Shown in pieces: positions 47,713 through 58,003 of a DNA stretch of 64,000 nt (within the stretch, counting starts at the first letter, position 1; each line of letters starts with the position of its first letter). The notes beneath the pieces are model-generated. The model did no database searches and was not told the DNA's origin. It saw nothing but the letters and a program-made list of their open reading frames with translations. The stretch comes from Bradyrhizobium nivariense (lineage in GTDB: Bacteria; Pseudomonadota; Alphaproteobacteria; Rhizobiales; Xanthobacteraceae): NCBI RefSeq assembly GCF_029846715.1, contig NZ_JARVWW010000004.1:186001-250000 (forward strand). Direction: 5' to 3'. The translations under genes and the position numbers were made by a program.

Positions 47713-50335
47713 TCACGATCCTCTTGGGGACGATAATCACCTTGCGGACGGGCTTGCCGTCCAGAGCCAGTTTTACCGCATCGAGGGCCAAAGCGGCAGC
47801 CTCGATTTCCGGATTCTCGGCCGCTGTTGCAACTGTGACCTCACCCCGCTTCTTGCCGTTGACCTGGACCACCAGGGTCACACTGTCTTCAACCAGCAAA
47901 TCGCGTTCGATTTGGGGCCAATTGGCCTCGGAAACCAGCCCGTCATGGCCCAGAACCTGCCAACACTCCTCGGCCAGGTGCGGCATCATCGGGGAGAACA
48001 GCTGGACCAGGATCTGGCTGGCCTCCCGGATCGCCCAGGCCACATCGGGGGCCGGTTGGCCGGGGCGCTGGAGCACCTCCGAAAACGCATTGGCGAATTC
48101 GCGGATATGGGCGAGGCAGACGTTGAAGTGCAGCCGCTCGATCCCGGTGGTGACCTTGTCCAGCGCGCCATGGGCGGCCTTGCGCAAAGCGGTGGCGTCC
48201 GGGCCGAAGCTGGCCGGCCGGGCCGCGGGCGCGGCCTTGCCGAGTTCCTTGCAAAGTTCCTGGGAGTCGTTCACCAGCCGCCACAGCCGCTGCACGAAGC
48301 GCGAGGCGCCCTGGACGCGCTCGTCGCTCCAGATCACGTCGCGGTCGGGCGGGGAGTCCGACAGCATGAACCAGCGGGCGACGTCGGCGCCGTAGGTCTC
48401 GATGATGTCATCGGGGTCGACCGTGTTCTTCTTCGACTTCGACATCTTCTCGATCGGGCCGATCTGGATGTCTTCGCCAGACGTAAGCAGCGTGGCGCGG
48501 CGGCCGTTGGCTCCGGTCTCGACCTTGACCTCGACCGGCTGGACGTAGGTGCCATCGGCCTTCTGATAGGTCTCGTGCACCACCATGCCCTGCGTGAACA
48601 TGCCGGCGAACGGCTCGTCCAATGCGATGTGCCCGGTCGCCTTCATCGCGCGCGTGAAGAAGCGGCTGTAGAGCAGATGCAGGATCGCGTGCTCGACGCC
48701 GCCGATATACTGGTCGACCGGCAACATCCGGTTGGCAACCGCGGGCGTCGTCGGGGCGTTCTCGTTCCAGGGATCGGTGAAGCGCGCAAAGTACCAGGAC
48801 GAATCCACGAAGGTGTCCATGGTGTCGGTTTCGCGCTGCGCTTTCCCTCCGCATTGCGGGCAGGTGACGTGCTTCCAGGTCGGGTGATGATCGAGTGCGT
48901 TGCCCGGCTTGTCGAAGGTCGCGTCCTCCGGCAGCGTCACCGGCAGGTCGGCGTCCGGCACCGGCACCACATCGCACTTCGGACAGTGGATCACCGGGAT
49001 CGGGCAGCCCCAATAGCGCTGGCGCGAAATGCCCCAGTCGCGCAGGCGGAAATTGACCTGACGCTCGCCGACCGGCGCGTTGCCGCGCAGTTCGGTCTCG
49101 AGACGCTTCGCCACCTCCTCCTTGGCCTGATCGATGGTCATGCCGTCGAGGAAACGCGAATTGATCATGCGGCCGTCACCGTCATAGGCGGTGTCGGTGA
49201 TGACAAAGCTCTTCGGATCCTGGCCCTCGGGGCACACCACCGGCGTGACGCCCAGGCTGTATTTGTTGACGAAGTCTAGGTCGCGCTGGTCGTGCGCGGG
49301 GCAGCCGAAGATCGCGCCGGTGCCGTATTCCATCAACACGAAGTTGGCGACATAGACCGGGAGCTTCCAGGACGGGTCGAACGGATGAACCGCACGGATG
49401 CCGGTGTCAAAACCCTGCTTCTCCGCGGTGTCGATGATCTCCTGCGCCGTGCCGATCTTCTTGATGTCGGCGACGAACTGCGCAAGCTTCGGGTTCTTCG
49501 CGGCTGCTGCCTGCGCCAGCGGATGATCCGATGAGATCGCCATGAATTTCGCGCCGAACAAAGTGTCGGGACGCGTCGTGAAAATCTTCAGCTCGCTCTC
49601 GCCGGCGGGCGTGGTTGCCTGATCCAGCGCGAAGCGGACCAGGAGGCCTTCGGAGCGGCCGATCCAGTTGCGCTGCATGAGGCGCACCTTGTCGGGCCAG
49701 CGATCCAGCCCATCCAGTGCAGACAGCAGCTCCTGCGAGTACTTCGTGATCTTGAAGACCCACTGGCTCATTTCCCGTTGTTCGACAACGGCGCCGGAGC
49801 GCCAGCCGCGGCCGTCGATCACCTGCTCGTTGGCGAGCACGGTCATGTCGACCGGATCCCAATTGAGCTTGCGCTTCTCACGCTCGGCCAGCCCTGCGCG
49901 GAGCATGTCCAGGAACATCTTCTGCTGGTGCTTGTAGTAGCTGGGATCGCAGGTCGCGAATTCGCGTGACCAGTCCAGCGACAGCCCGATCGAGCGGAGC
50001 TGCTTCTTCATCGCGGCGATGTTGTCGTAGGTCCAGGCCTTCGGCGCGACCTTGCGCTCGATCGCGGCGTTCTCGGCCGGCAGGCCGAAAGCGTCCCAGC
50101 CCATCGGGTGCAGCACGTTGAAACCCTTGGCGCGCATGAAGCGGGCCAGTACGTCGCCGAGCGTGTAATTGCGGACATGGCCGATATGGATGCGCCCCGA
50201 CGGGTAGGGGAACATCTCCAGCACATAGTATTTCGGCCGCGAATCGTCGTTCTTGGAGACGAAGATCGCCTGTTGGTCCCAGGCGGCTTGCCAGCGCGGT
50301 TCGGCGTCGCGGGCGTTGTAGCGTTCGGAGGTCAT
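47699..50335 (-). CDS. leuS: Leucyl-tRNA synthetase
   Basis: Class Ia aminoacyl-tRNA synthetase. The 878 residues have the HIGH-type motif [16 protein letters not shown], the CP1 editing domain (about residues 225-420, with [18 protein letters not shown]), a zinc-finger-like segment with CPKC and CPQCGG, the KMSKS motif [17 protein letters not shown], and the anticodon-binding domain. No irregularity is seen. Confidence 0.98.
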   Translation of the reverse strand: MTSERYNARDAEPRWQAAWDQQAIFVSKNDDSRPKYYVLEMFPYPSGRIHIGHVRNYTLGDVLARFMRAKGFNVLHPMGWDAFGLPAENAAIERKVAPKAWTYDNIAAMKKQLRSIGLSLDWSREFATCDPSYYKHQQKMFLDMLRAGLAEREKRKLNWDPVDMTVLANEQVIDGRGWRSGAVVEQREMSQWVFKITKYSQELLSALDGLDRWPDKVRLMQRNWIGRSEGLLVRFALDQATTPAGESELKIFTTRPDTLFGAKFMAISSDHPLAQAAAAKNPKLAQFVADIKKIGTAQEIIDTAEKQGFDTGIRAVHPFDPSWKLPVYVANFVLMEYGTGAIFGCPAHDQRDLDFVNKYSLGVTPVVCPEGQDPKSFVITDTAYDGDGRMINSRFLDGMTIDQAKEEVAKRLETELRGNAPVGERQVNFRLRDWGISRQRYWGCPIPVIHCPKCDVVPVPDADLPVTLPEDATFDKPGNALDHHPTWKHVTCPQCGGKAQRETDTMDTFVDSSWYFARFTDPWNENAPTTPAVANRMLPVDQYIGGVEHAILHLLYSRFFTRAMKATGHIALDEPFAGMFTQGMVVHETYQKADGTYVQPVEVKVETGANGRRATLLTSGEDIQIGPIEKMSKSKKNTVDPDDIIETYGADVARWFMLSDSPPDRDVIWSDERVQGASRFVQRLWRLVNDSQELCKELGKAAPAARPASFGPDATALRKAAHGALDKVTTGIERLHFNVCLAHIREFANAFSEVLQRPGQPAPDVAWAIREASQILVQLFSPMMPHLAEECWQVLGHDGLVSEANWPQIERDLLVEDSVTLVVQVNGKKRGEVTVATAAENPEIEAAALALDAVKLALDGKPVRKVIIVPKRIVNVVG

Positions 50336-50554
50336 GGAATCGTTGGGTTTTCGTGGATTTGGCCGTCTAAAGACGGCGGACTAGGCCATAGAAGTCCTCA
50401 AGGGGTCAATGGGTTGCCGCGACTTGGGAGCCTTTGGGGACTGCCCCGGTGAAGTACTGAGGCCGCCGTTGGGGTGTGATTAAGGGGTCGATGCGAGGTT
50501 GCGGCTGGCCGGGACCCAAATACTCGCGACGGACGCCAGCTTCGACGTCGCGCC
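50336..50554. other. Non-coding stretch upstream of leuS
   Basis: Presumably holds the leuS promoter, firing leftwards. I see no conserved gene. A short stretch near 50500-50554 may be the eroded 5' part of the GGDEF remnant that follows. Confidence 0.5.
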
Positions 50555-50746
50555 CAAGGGGGGGCCGTTGCCTTCGAGACGTCCGAACGGCTGTATGCCC
50601 TCATGGGCGCGGCGCAGGAGTTTGTGGCGACGGCGCTCGGCGACCTGATCGAGCGCTGCGACGGCGCGCTCTATCTTGCCAAGGGCGGTGGCCGCAATCG
50701 CGTGGTGACGGAGCGCGAGCTCGATCGCGCCGGGGCTGCCGGTTAG
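50555..50746 (+). pseudogene. Remnant of a GGDEF (diguanylate cyclase) gene
   Basis: In one frame this segment encodes VAFETSERLYALM and then DLIERCDGALYLAKGGGRNR followed by a stop at 50744-50746. The latter is the conserved end of a GGDEF domain (ADxALYxAKxxGRN). The middle of the domain, including the GGDEF loop, is missing, and nothing upstream resembles the rest. It ends 3 bases before the stop of an intact diguanylate cyclase gene on the other strand. Confidence 0.72.
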
Positions 50747-50749
50747 CCC

Positions 50750-52447
50750 TCAGCCCGCCATCATCATTTCCGCCGCGCCGTTATCGATCACCATGATGCC
50801 GTGCTCGACGACATTGTTGCGGCCGCGGTGTTTTGCGGCGTAGAGCGCGGCGTCGGCGGCTTCGATCAGGTCGCCCGGACGCAAGCTCTCGTTGGGCTTC
50901 GTCGCGGCAACACCGATCGAAACGGTGACGATCATGTGGGCGGAGGTGATGTGCGGCAGGCACAGCTTCAGCACGGCCGCGCGCACCTGTTCGCCGATCT
51001 CGGTGGCGTGCGTTACGTCGGTGTTCGGCAGCAGCAGGCAGAATTCCTCGCCGCCATAGCGGGCCGCAAAGCCCATGGTGTCGGCGGCGATGCCGGACAG
51101 CGCCTCGCCAAGTCTGGTCAGGCAGGAATCGCCTTCGAGATGACCGTAGGTGTCGTTGAACAGCTTGAAATGGTCGACGTCGATCATCAGGAGCGCGAGC
51201 TCGCTGCCATATTGCTGCGCGCGCATCCATTCGAAGTCGAGTCGGCTCTGGAAACCACGGCGGTTGGCGAGTCCAGACAACATGTCGATCGAGGCCATCA
51301 CCGTCAGGCGGTCGTTGCTCGCGATCAGCTCGCGCTCGCGCTGGCTCAGCTGCGCGGCCATCGCGTTGAACGCGCGGGCCAGCGGCACGAACTCGGCCGG
51401 CAGACGATTGCGCGCAGCGCGCGCCGACAGATCGCCCTCGCCAAGGCGCTTGGCCATGTCGGCCAACATCTCGATCGGCTTGATCACCAGCTTCTCGGCG
51501 GCGATCAGCGCGCCGAGCAGGACGAACAGGACGACGAAAGCGAGCTGGAGATAAGCAGTGCGGATGTCGCGGCTCACGGCCGCAGACACCTTGTCCTCGT
51601 CGATGCTGGCGATCAGGCGGGCATTGGTGCCGGCGATGCGGATGTAGCTGACCGCGCGACGGGAGCCGTCGGCGGCGAGGAACGACAATGCGCCTTCGTC
51701 CTGGTCCGACCGCAGCGCCTTGTCGGCGATCGCCGACATCAGCGGCATGTTGTCGAGCGGACGGCCGATCGCGCTGTGCTGGTCGGCGGGCGCTGCCAGC
51801 ACGGTGCCGGCGCTGTCGACCAGCACGGCGGTGATGCCGGCGCGACCGCCCAGATTGCTCATGACCTTCGACATCCAGTCGAGGTTGACGGTGGCGAGCA
51901 CGACGGCATCGGATACGCCGCTGAAGGCGGATACCGGGTAAACCGCCATCACGGTCGGTGACGGCACCGGCCGCGACAGGATGAAATCGCTCAGCACGAA
52001 ACGGCCGGTTTCCTGCGCCTGCTGGAAGTACGGCCGGTCACTGAGGTCGAGGCCGACATACATGTTGTTGGTGGCGCACTGGATGCGTCCGTCCTGGCCG
52101 GCGATCAGAAGCGTGCGGATCCAGGGAAGATTCGAGGGCAGGCTCGCGCGCAGCACGTCGCAGCTCTTGCTGATGCCGCCGGCGGAGGCGCGGATGAAAG
52201 CCTCCGATTTCAGGATGGTCTCGACCGACGAGATCACCTCGCGCTGCGCATCGGCGCTGTGCCTTGCGACCGTGGTGAATTCAGCCGCGGCCTGCGCGAT
52301 CTGCCGCGCGCGCGTGTCTTCGAGCGAACGGATGCGCTCGAACATCAAGGGCGCCACCAGAATCACCGCGAGCAACGCAAGCCGTGCCCGGATCCCGAGA
52401 ACCTGCTTGAGTTTCGCTCGTTTGCGGTTGAAACTGACGTTTGCCAT
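50750..52447 (-). CDS. Membrane diguanylate cyclase (Cache-HAMP-GGDEF)
   Basis: Makes cyclic-di-GMP from GTP. The 565 residues show a first membrane segment (about 19-36), a periplasmic double-Cache sensor (about 40-295, with LIAGQDGRIQCATNNMYVGLDLSDRPYF-type sequence), a second membrane helix (about 300-322), a HAMP region, and GGDEF (from about residue 395) with active loop ARYGGEEFCLLLP and ALYAAKHRGRNNV. The residues at the usual RxxD inhibitory site read DTMG, so classical product inhibition is not expected. The ligand is unknown. Confidence 0.94.
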   Translation of the reverse strand: MANVSFNRKRAKLKQVLGIRARLALLAVILVAPLMFERIRSLEDTRARQIAQAAAEFTTVARHSADAQREVISSVETILKSEAFIRASAGGISKSCDVLRASLPSNLPWIRTLLIAGQDGRIQCATNNMYVGLDLSDRPYFQQAQETGRFVLSDFILSRPVPSPTVMAVYPVSAFSGVSDAVVLATVNLDWMSKVMSNLGGRAGITAVLVDSAGTVLAAPADQHSAIGRPLDNMPLMSAIADKALRSDQDEGALSFLAADGSRRAVSYIRIAGTNARLIASIDEDKVSAAVSRDIRTAYLQLAFVVLFVLLGALIAAEKLVIKPIEMLADMAKRLGEGDLSARAARNRLPAEFVPLARAFNAMAAQLSQRERELIASNDRLTVMASIDMLSGLANRRGFQSRLDFEWMRAQQYGSELALLMIDVDHFKLFNDTYGHLEGDSCLTRLGEALSGIAADTMGFAARYGGEEFCLLLPNTDVTHATEIGEQVRAAVLKLCLPHITSAHMIVTVSIGVAATKPNESLRPGDLIEAADAALYAAKHRGRNNVVEHGIMVIDNGAAEMMMAG

Positions 52448-52556
52448 CTTCGCTGCCCACCCCGCGGGCTAAGGTAAAGCGAAGGGTTCAAAAACTCTTT
52501 CTTGAACTCGGTAAAATTAGAACTAGCTCCGCAACAACCAGTGCCGATGCGACATC

Positions 52557-53246
52557 ATGACTGAAGCCAACGCCGCGCCGGTAACCGGCGATTCACCAAA
52601 CGCGCTCGCCGCGGTCGAAGCCGAAATCGCGCGCGCCTGCAAGGACGCGCGGCGCGAACGTGCCTCCGTGACGCTGATCGCGGTGTCGAAAACTTTCGCC
52701 GCAGATGCAATTACCCCGGTCATCGACGCCGGACAGCGCGTATTCGGCGAGAATCGCGTGCAGGAGGCCAAAGGCAAGTGGCCTGCGTTAATTTCTGTTT
52801 ACTCCGATATCGCGCTGCATCTGATCGGGCCGCTGCAATCCAACAAGGCGAAAGAGGCGGTGGCGCTGTTCGATGCCATCCATTCGGTCGACCGCCCGAG
52901 CATTTGCCAGGCGTTAGCCAAGGAAATCGAATCCCAGGACAAGCACCCGGAATTGTTCGTCCAGATCAACATCGGCGAGGAGCCGCAGAAGGCCGGCATT
53001 GCCCCCGGCGAGGCCGATGCCTTCATCGCGAGCTGCCGCGACACCTACGGGCTGACGATCTCGGGGTTGATGTGCATCCCGCCGGTGGATGAGCCGCCGG
53101 CGGCGCATTTCGCGCTGACCGCCAAGATCGCCGCGCGCAATGGATTGAAGAAGCTCTCGATGGGCATGAGCGCGGATTTTGCGACCGCGATCATGCTCGG
53201 CGCCACCCACGTTCGGGTGGGGAGTGCGATCTTCGGGCACCGGTAA
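52557..53246 (+). CDS. yggS: YggS family PLP homeostasis protein
   Basis: Pyridoxal-phosphate-binding alanine-racemase-fold protein with a role in PLP balance. The 229 residues have TLIAVSKTFAADAITPVI with the PLP Lys, FGENRVQEAKGKW, LIGPLQSNKAKEAV, and LSMGMSADFATAIMLGATHVRVGSAIFG. It stands alone, divergent from the diguanylate cyclase gene. Confidence 0.96.
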   Translation: MTEANAAPVTGDSPNALAAVEAEIARACKDARRERASVTLIAVSKTFAADAITPVIDAGQRVFGENRVQEAKGKWPALISVYSDIALHLIGPLQSNKAKEAVALFDAIHSVDRPSICQALAKEIESQDKHPELFVQINIGEEPQKAGIAPGEADAFIASCRDTYGLTISGLMCIPPVDEPPAAHFALTAKIAARNGLKKLSMGMSADFATAIMLGATHVRVGSAIFGHR

Positions 53247-53279
53247 TTATCGCCGGGACGACGGCGGAGCGCGTAGCGC

Positions 53280-54052
53280 CTATTCGAACCCCACCGACAC
53301 GGTCCCCAGCACGCCGAAATCTACCGCGAAATGATCGCCGGCCTGGATCGGCAGCGGCGGATGGCACGTGCCCGTGGTCACCACCTCCCCTGCCCGCAAG
53401 GTGAGGCCGAGGCCACGCAGCTCGTTGGCCAGCCAGACCAAGGCAATGCGGGGATCGCCGAGCACGTTCTTGCCGTGGCCGAGATAGCGCTGGCCGCGCA
53501 GCGTGATCTGCGGCCGCTCCTCGACGAGATCCATGGCGCGCCAGCTCGCAGTCGTCGCCGCACCCAGCACGAACAGATGCGCACAGGCGTTGTCGGCGAT
53601 GAGCTGCGCCTCGCCGGCGCTGGCGAAATCGGCAAAGCGCGAATCGGGAATCTCGATCGCGGGATGCAAGGTATCGACGCGGCGAGCACCTCGTCGACAG
53701 TGTATGGCGCCGCGCGCGGCGGCAGATCGCGCCCCATGCGGAAGGCGAACTCAGGCTCGCCGACGCGCATCGCGTTGCCCTTCATCGAGGCCGTGCCGCC
53801 GTCGGCGATCACGGTGTCGCTCATGATGCGACCGGCCAGCGGTCCCGCGACGTTGATGTGCTTCTGTCCGGACTCGCTCGTTGCCGCGATCTTCCAGCCG
53901 AACAATTTTCCGCTGAGCGCAGCCTGCACGGCGTAACCCTCGGTGCGGCTCTGTGGCCGCAACCCTGTCTCCAGTGCGTCAAGCTTGGTGTCGTCACGCC
54001 AATGTTGAACGAGGACGCGCGATGCGGTGGCGATCTGATCGCTGTCGAGCAC
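53280..54052 (-). pseudogene. 2-keto-4-pentenoate hydratase family gene with a frameshift
   Basis: Fumarylacetoacetase-fold hydratase/decarboxylase family. The first frame (from 54052) covers VLVQHWRDDTKLDALE, FGWKIAATSESGQKHI and EPEFAFRMGRDLP to VDEVLAAS. The second frame resumes at DTLHPAIEIPDSRF and continues to the stop at 53280. One missing G in GCGGTCGAT near 53674-53682 explains the break. Joined, it would be about 257 residues, the family length. Either a recent inactivating mutation or a sequence error. Confidence 0.85.
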
Positions 54053-54058
54053 GTGTTC

Positions 54059-54595
54059 TCACCCGATGATGATTTTTGTTTTTGGTCCCAGCCGCCGCAG
54101 CAATTGTCGCATCGCCGCTCTGGTCATCGAGACGCAGCCTGCGGTCGGGCCGAAATTGTCGCGGGCCAGATGCAAGAACACCGCGCTGCCGCGACCGGCG
54201 ATGCGCGGCCTCGTGTTGTGGTTGATTTCGATGATGAAGTCATAGAGGTGGTCGGCCCGCTTGAGCCGGTCACCGCCCTGCTCCGGACCGAGCCGGATGC
54301 CCTGGTTGTAATGACGGTCTTTGGGATCCTCGCACCAGGCGTCCTCGCCGGTGATGATCCGGGCCGGCAAGAAGGTCTGCGGGCGGCTGTGCCGGTCGCC
54401 CCGCCACCACAATCGCCTGGGACGGAAGCTGCCCCTCGGGGTGCCGCCATCGCCCTCGCGTTTATTTGCCAGAATGCCACCGCGTCCGAGCGCCACCGGA
54501 ATCGTCAGCGCTCCGGCGGTCAGCCAGCCCCGGCGCGGATCCCCGGCAGCAGGCTTAACGCGGATCGCCGACAGCGGCCTGGCGCTTCGGTTCAT
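54059..54595 (-). CDS. L,D-transpeptidase (YkuD) family protein
   Basis: YkuD domains form 3-3 peptidoglycan cross-links or attach lipoproteins. The active-site motif HLARDNFGPTAGCVSM contains the catalytic His and Cys. From the ATG at 54595 there are 178 residues. Two upstream ATGs in frame (up to 54652) are possible but none has a clear ribosome-binding site. No signal peptide is apparent, so export is uncertain. Short family members like this one are common in Rhizobiales. Confidence 0.87.
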   Translation of the reverse strand: MNRSARPLSAIRVKPAAGDPRRGWLTAGALTIPVALGRGGILANKREGDGGTPRGSFRPRRLWWRGDRHSRPQTFLPARIITGEDAWCEDPKDRHYNQGIRLGPEQGGDRLKRADHLYDFIIEINHNTRPRIAGRGSAVFLHLARDNFGPTAGCVSMTRAAMRQLLRRLGPKTKIIIG

Positions 54596-54830
54596 GGTGT
54601 AACTAGCTGAAGCAGCTTTGTTTTTCATATGAACGTGCGATGTCGAATTCATTACAGGACATTCATCAAAACGGCCTGCTATTCTGGGTTAGAGTGGTTC
54701 TGGCTTGTGAATCGGTAACAGCCCACTACTTCAACACGAACAACAATAATAACAGCGACCCCTAAACTTCCCTCTCGGCTGGGTGCAGCATGGATGCGCG
54801 CCGTGCCGGACCCCAAAAGGATGACCCCCT

Positions 54831-55517
54831 ATGGCCAATGCCCGCAAGATCCTGATCGTGGACGACGATACCGATCTGCGCGATACGTTGGTGGAGCAAT
54901 TGTCGCTGCACGAAGAATTTGAAGCCTCCGCCGTCGATACCGGCGCCAAGGGCGCGAGCGCCGCGAAGGCTAATGCCCCCGATCTCGTCCTGATGGATGT
55001 TGGCCTGCCCGACACGGATGGCCGTGAAGTGGTCCGTTCCTTACGCAAGGGCGGGTTCAAGGCTCCCATCATCATGCTCACCGGGCATGACACCGATTCC
55101 GACACGATTTTGGGGCTGGAATCCGGCGCCAACGACTATGTCGCAAAACCCTTCCGCTTCGCGGTCCTGTTGGCACGCATCCGCGCCCAGCTCCGCCAGC
55201 ACGAGGCCAGCGAGGACGCGGTGTTCTCGGTCGGTCCTTACTCCTTCCGGCCCGGCTCCAAGATGCTGACCGCCGCCAATGCGCGCAAGGTCCGCCTCAC
55301 GGAGAAGGAAACTGCCATCCTCCGCTTCCTCTACCGGGCCGGCCAGATGCCGGTCTCGCGCGAGACCCTGCTCCAGGAGGTCTGGGGCTATAATTCCGGC
55401 GTCACCACCCACACGCTGGAAACCCACATCTACCGCCTTCGCCAGAAGATCGAGAAGGACGCCGCCAACCCGGAGATCCTGGTCACGGAAGCCGGTGGCT
55501 ACAAGCTGGTGCCGTGA
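54831..55517 (+). CDS. OmpR-family response regulator
   Basis: A 228-residue DNA-binding regulator. The receiver (residues about 6-120) has ILIVDDDTDLRDTLVEQ, the phospho-acceptor Asp in LVLMDVGLPDTDG, and Lys in DYVAKPFRF. The C-terminal winged helix includes LQEVWGYNSGVTTHTLETHI and RLRQKIE. No sensor kinase gene lies next to it; the partner and targets cannot be read from the sequence. Confidence 0.95.
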   Translation: MANARKILIVDDDTDLRDTLVEQLSLHEEFEASAVDTGAKGASAAKANAPDLVLMDVGLPDTDGREVVRSLRKGGFKAPIIMLTGHDTDSDTILGLESGANDYVAKPFRFAVLLARIRAQLRQHEASEDAVFSVGPYSFRPGSKMLTAANARKVRLTEKETAILRFLYRAGQMPVSRETLLQEVWGYNSGVTTHTLETHIYRLRQKIEKDAANPEILVTEAGGYKLVP

Positions 55518-55575
55518 TACGCTTCAGGGGCGTGCGAATCGTTTTAGATCGCGTGCCCTTGAGCCCCGGACCTGA

Positions 55576-56019
55576 ATGTCAATCGACGACGATGTAGCGC
55601 TGCTCGAGCGTGTCCCGACACTTCGCCTGTTGGGAGACGCTTCGTTGCGCATGCTGGCGATCGGCTCCGAGCAGCGTGACTTCGTCCGCGGCGACGTCCT
55701 GTTCAATCTCGGCGACGCCGCCGATGCCGGCTTCGTGGTCCAGCGCGGCGCCTTCCGGGTCGACGACGGCGCCGGAGCCGAGATGATCGCAGGCCCCGGT
55801 GCGCTGATCGGCGAGCTCGCGCTTGTGGTGCCGATGAAGCGGCCGTCGAGCGCGATCGCACTGGAGCACGCCTCCGTCATCCGCGTCGCGCGCAGCCTGT
55901 TTCAGCGCGTGCTCGAAAGCGACCCTGCCGCCGCCGTTCGCCTCCGCGACGAATTCGCGGTTCGCTCCAGCCAGATCGCGAGCGATATCCTGATGGCCGG
56001 TGCGAAGTTGACGTCGTAG
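55576..56019 (+). CDS. Cyclic-nucleotide-binding domain protein
   Basis: A 147-residue single cNMP-binding domain (Crp/Fnr beta-roll). LLERVPTLRLLGDASLRMLA, VLFNLGDAADAGFVVQRGAF and GALIGELALVVPMKRPSS fit the fold, with a phosphate-binding-cassette-like GELALV segment. There is no DNA-binding domain, so it is not a Crp-type regulator. It is 58 bases after the OmpR-type gene and might be co-transcribed. Ligand and role unknown. Confidence 0.85.
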   Translation: MSIDDDVALLERVPTLRLLGDASLRMLAIGSEQRDFVRGDVLFNLGDAADAGFVVQRGAFRVDDGAGAEMIAGPGALIGELALVVPMKRPSSAIALEHASVIRVARSLFQRVLESDPAAAVRLRDEFAVRSSQIASDILMAGAKLTS

Positions 56020-56024
56020 GTGAT

Positions 56025-56131
56025 CCTCATGGTGAGGAGGCGCGTGAGCGCCGTCTCGAACCATGCAGGCCCGGCTCTCACCCGTAGCCCATCCTTCGAG
56101 ACGACCGCTTCGCGATCTCCTCAGGATGAGG
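56025..56131. repeat. CTCATGGTGAGGAGGCGC...CTCCTCAGGATGAG palindromic element
   Basis: Full copy of the element seen at 45813-45912, between the convergent cNMP-binding and xthA genes. The inner CCGTCTCGAA and TTCGAGACG parts pair. Confidence 0.85.
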
Positions 56132-56145
56132 TCGGTGGTTTGGCA

Positions 56146-56961
56146 CTACACCTCGAGCGTCACCGTCACCGGCACATGGTCCGACGGACGCTCCCAGCTG
56201 CGCGCGTCGCGCAAGATCATGAAATCACTGACCGCATCCTTCAGCGCGCGCGAGACCCAGATGTGGTCGAGCCTGCGGCCGCGGTCGCCGACGGTCCAGT
56301 CGGCAGAGCGGTAGCTCCACCACGTGTAGACCTTTTCCGACATCGGAATGCGCTCGCGCGCGACGTCGACCCACTCGCCGGCTGCCAGCGCCGCGTTGAG
56401 CTTCTCGGTCTCGATCGGCGTATGCGACACCACTTTCAGAAGCTGCTTGTGCGACCACACGTCGTTCTCGTGCGGGGCGACGTTGAGATCGCCGACCAGG
56501 ATGTGGCGGTCCTCGCCGCGCGGATGCAGTGGCTCGCACGCCTTCATCTCGTCGAGGAAGCGGAGCTTGTGATCGAATTTCTCGTTCAGCGCGGGATCGG
56601 GAATGTCACCGCCGGCCGGCACGTAGAAATTATGCAGCACCAGCGGCTTGGCGATGCCAGCCTTCTCTCCGAACGAGACCGAGATATGGCGTGAATCCAC
56701 CTTGTCGCAGAAGGTGCGGATGTCCGTTGCCTCGAACGGAATCTTCGAGACGATGGCGACGCCGTGATAGCCCTTCTGCCCGTTCAGCGCGACATGCTCG
56801 TAGCCGAGCCGCTTGAAGCGCTTCAGTGGAAAGGCGTCGTCGATGCACTTGGTCTCCTGGAGACACAGCACGTCCGGTCGCGCGCTCTTGAGAAATTTCG
56901 CGACCAGATCGATGCGCAGCCGCACCGAATTGATGTTCCAGGTTGTCAGGGAAAAACGCAT
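56146..56961 (-). CDS. xthA: Exodeoxyribonuclease III
   Basis: AP endonuclease and 3'-5' exonuclease of base-excision repair. The 271 residues show TTWNINSVRLR, LCLQETKC with the metal-binding Glu, GYHGVAIVSK, LVGDLNVAPHENDVW, and the C-terminal RLDHIWVS and SDHVPVTVTLEV with the catalytic Asp-His. Full length with no irregularities. Confidence 0.97.
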   Translation of the reverse strand: MRFSLTTWNINSVRLRIDLVAKFLKSARPDVLCLQETKCIDDAFPLKRFKRLGYEHVALNGQKGYHGVAIVSKIPFEATDIRTFCDKVDSRHISVSFGEKAGIAKPLVLHNFYVPAGGDIPDPALNEKFDHKLRFLDEMKACEPLHPRGEDRHILVGDLNVAPHENDVWSHKQLLKVVSHTPIETEKLNAALAAGEWVDVARERIPMSEKVYTWWSYRSADWTVGDRGRRLDHIWVSRALKDAVSDFMILRDARSWERPSDHVPVTVTLEV

Positions 56962-57095
56962 GAGGCATGCGTCTTAGCATGGATCGGCGTGGGGAAAATG
57001 CTTGTCCACAGCGAGAGTTCGTAGGGTGGATTAGCTCTGCGGCTGCGCGAAGCGCGGCGCAAAACACTGCCGCCGTTTAATGGTTGCTACGGCAC

Positions 57096-57908
57096 CTATC
57101 CCGGCGACGGGCCGTAATTCGTAAAGTCGATCTTGAACATGCCGGGATCGAGCTTCTTGCTCGTGTCGAGATTGTAGACCGCGATCGTGGTGTCGTAGCC
57201 CTGCGGGTCGGTGACGGTCCACTGCTTCAACTGGCCGTCCTTGGCGCCGAACATCAGCATCAGGCGGCTGGTGCCGACCAGCGCCTGCTTCTCCTCGATG
57301 GTGACGCTGACGAAGACGTCGTCGGCCGAGACGTTGACAACGTTGGTGTCCTTCATCAGGTCGATGCGGTCGGACAGCAGGAAGCGCAGCGGCGTCTGCG
57401 ACAGCGGATAGACGTCCTGCGTCGCGAGCTTGCGGTCGCGCACCACCAGCGACGATCCGTCGGCGACGATGTCGATCGGGCTCGGCGCATCATATTCGAA
57501 GCGGACCTTGCCCGGCTTCTGGATGTAGAAATCGCCCTGCGTCTTGCTGCCGTCGGGACCGACCTGGACGAAATTCCCGACCAGCGTCGACAACGACGAC
57601 AGGTAGGCGCTGACCTTGGCGGCTTGGGCCTTCTGGTTGGCATCGAAGGTCTGGAAGATGCTGCTCGGCACGTTGCGGCGCGGATCCGGAATCACCGGGT
57701 TCGGCGGCGTCTGGGTCGCGCCGGTGACCGTGGGCCCTCCACCCGCCGGACCGCTATCGCGGCCCTTCGGCGCGGGCTTCGGCACGGGAACGGTCTGCGC
57801 GAACGACGTCGCGGTCGCCATCGCGGCGGTGACGAGAAGCACGCCGGCCATGCGCGCGCTTCGCGCAGCGATGGTGGCAGCGAATCGAATGTCCGGATGT
57901 CTGATCAA
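57096..57908 (-). CDS. lolA: LolA-like outer-membrane lipoprotein carrier
   Basis: Periplasmic carrier of lipoproteins to the outer membrane. The LolA domain (from about residue 90) has ADGSSLVVRDRKLATQDVY and LLSDRIDLMKDTNV. I chose the TTG at 57908 with AGGA about 6 bases upstream, giving 270 residues with a signal peptide (hydrophobic run through MAGVLLVTAAMATATSFAQ). The longer frame to 58007 overlaps ftsK by 4 bases and is an alternative. The Pro-rich segment after the signal peptide is typical of this genus. ftsK-lolA-xthA order is conserved. Confidence 0.9.
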   Translation of the reverse strand: MIRHPDIRFAATIAARSARMAGVLLVTAAMATATSFAQTVPVPKPAPKGRDSGPAGGGPTVTGATQTPPNPVIPDPRRNVPSSIFQTFDANQKAQAAKVSAYLSSLSTLVGNFVQVGPDGSKTQGDFYIQKPGKVRFEYDAPSPIDIVADGSSLVVRDRKLATQDVYPLSQTPLRFLLSDRIDLMKDTNVVNVSADDVFVSVTIEEKQALVGTSRLMLMFGAKDGQLKQWTVTDPQGYDTTIAVYNLDTSKKLDPGMFKIDFTNYGPSPG

Positions 57909-58003
57909 CGCGTCGTCCTGTGTGGCTGGGCGCCCTTTTAGCGTGATTTCGGCCAAAAGCAGATAACGTTTTTGCGTGGAATGATGGTTTGAGGCGGCTC
58001 GCC

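Noticed and set aside
57001..57010. TTGTCCACA, one mismatch from a DnaA box, between xthA and lolA
   Set aside because: Isolated single site with no other boxes or A/T-rich sequence around it.
57019..57060. GTAGGGTGGATTAGCTCTGC segment resembling one arm of a repeat
   Set aside because: Only one arm is present and no partner arm is nearby, so it is too degenerate to annotate as an element.
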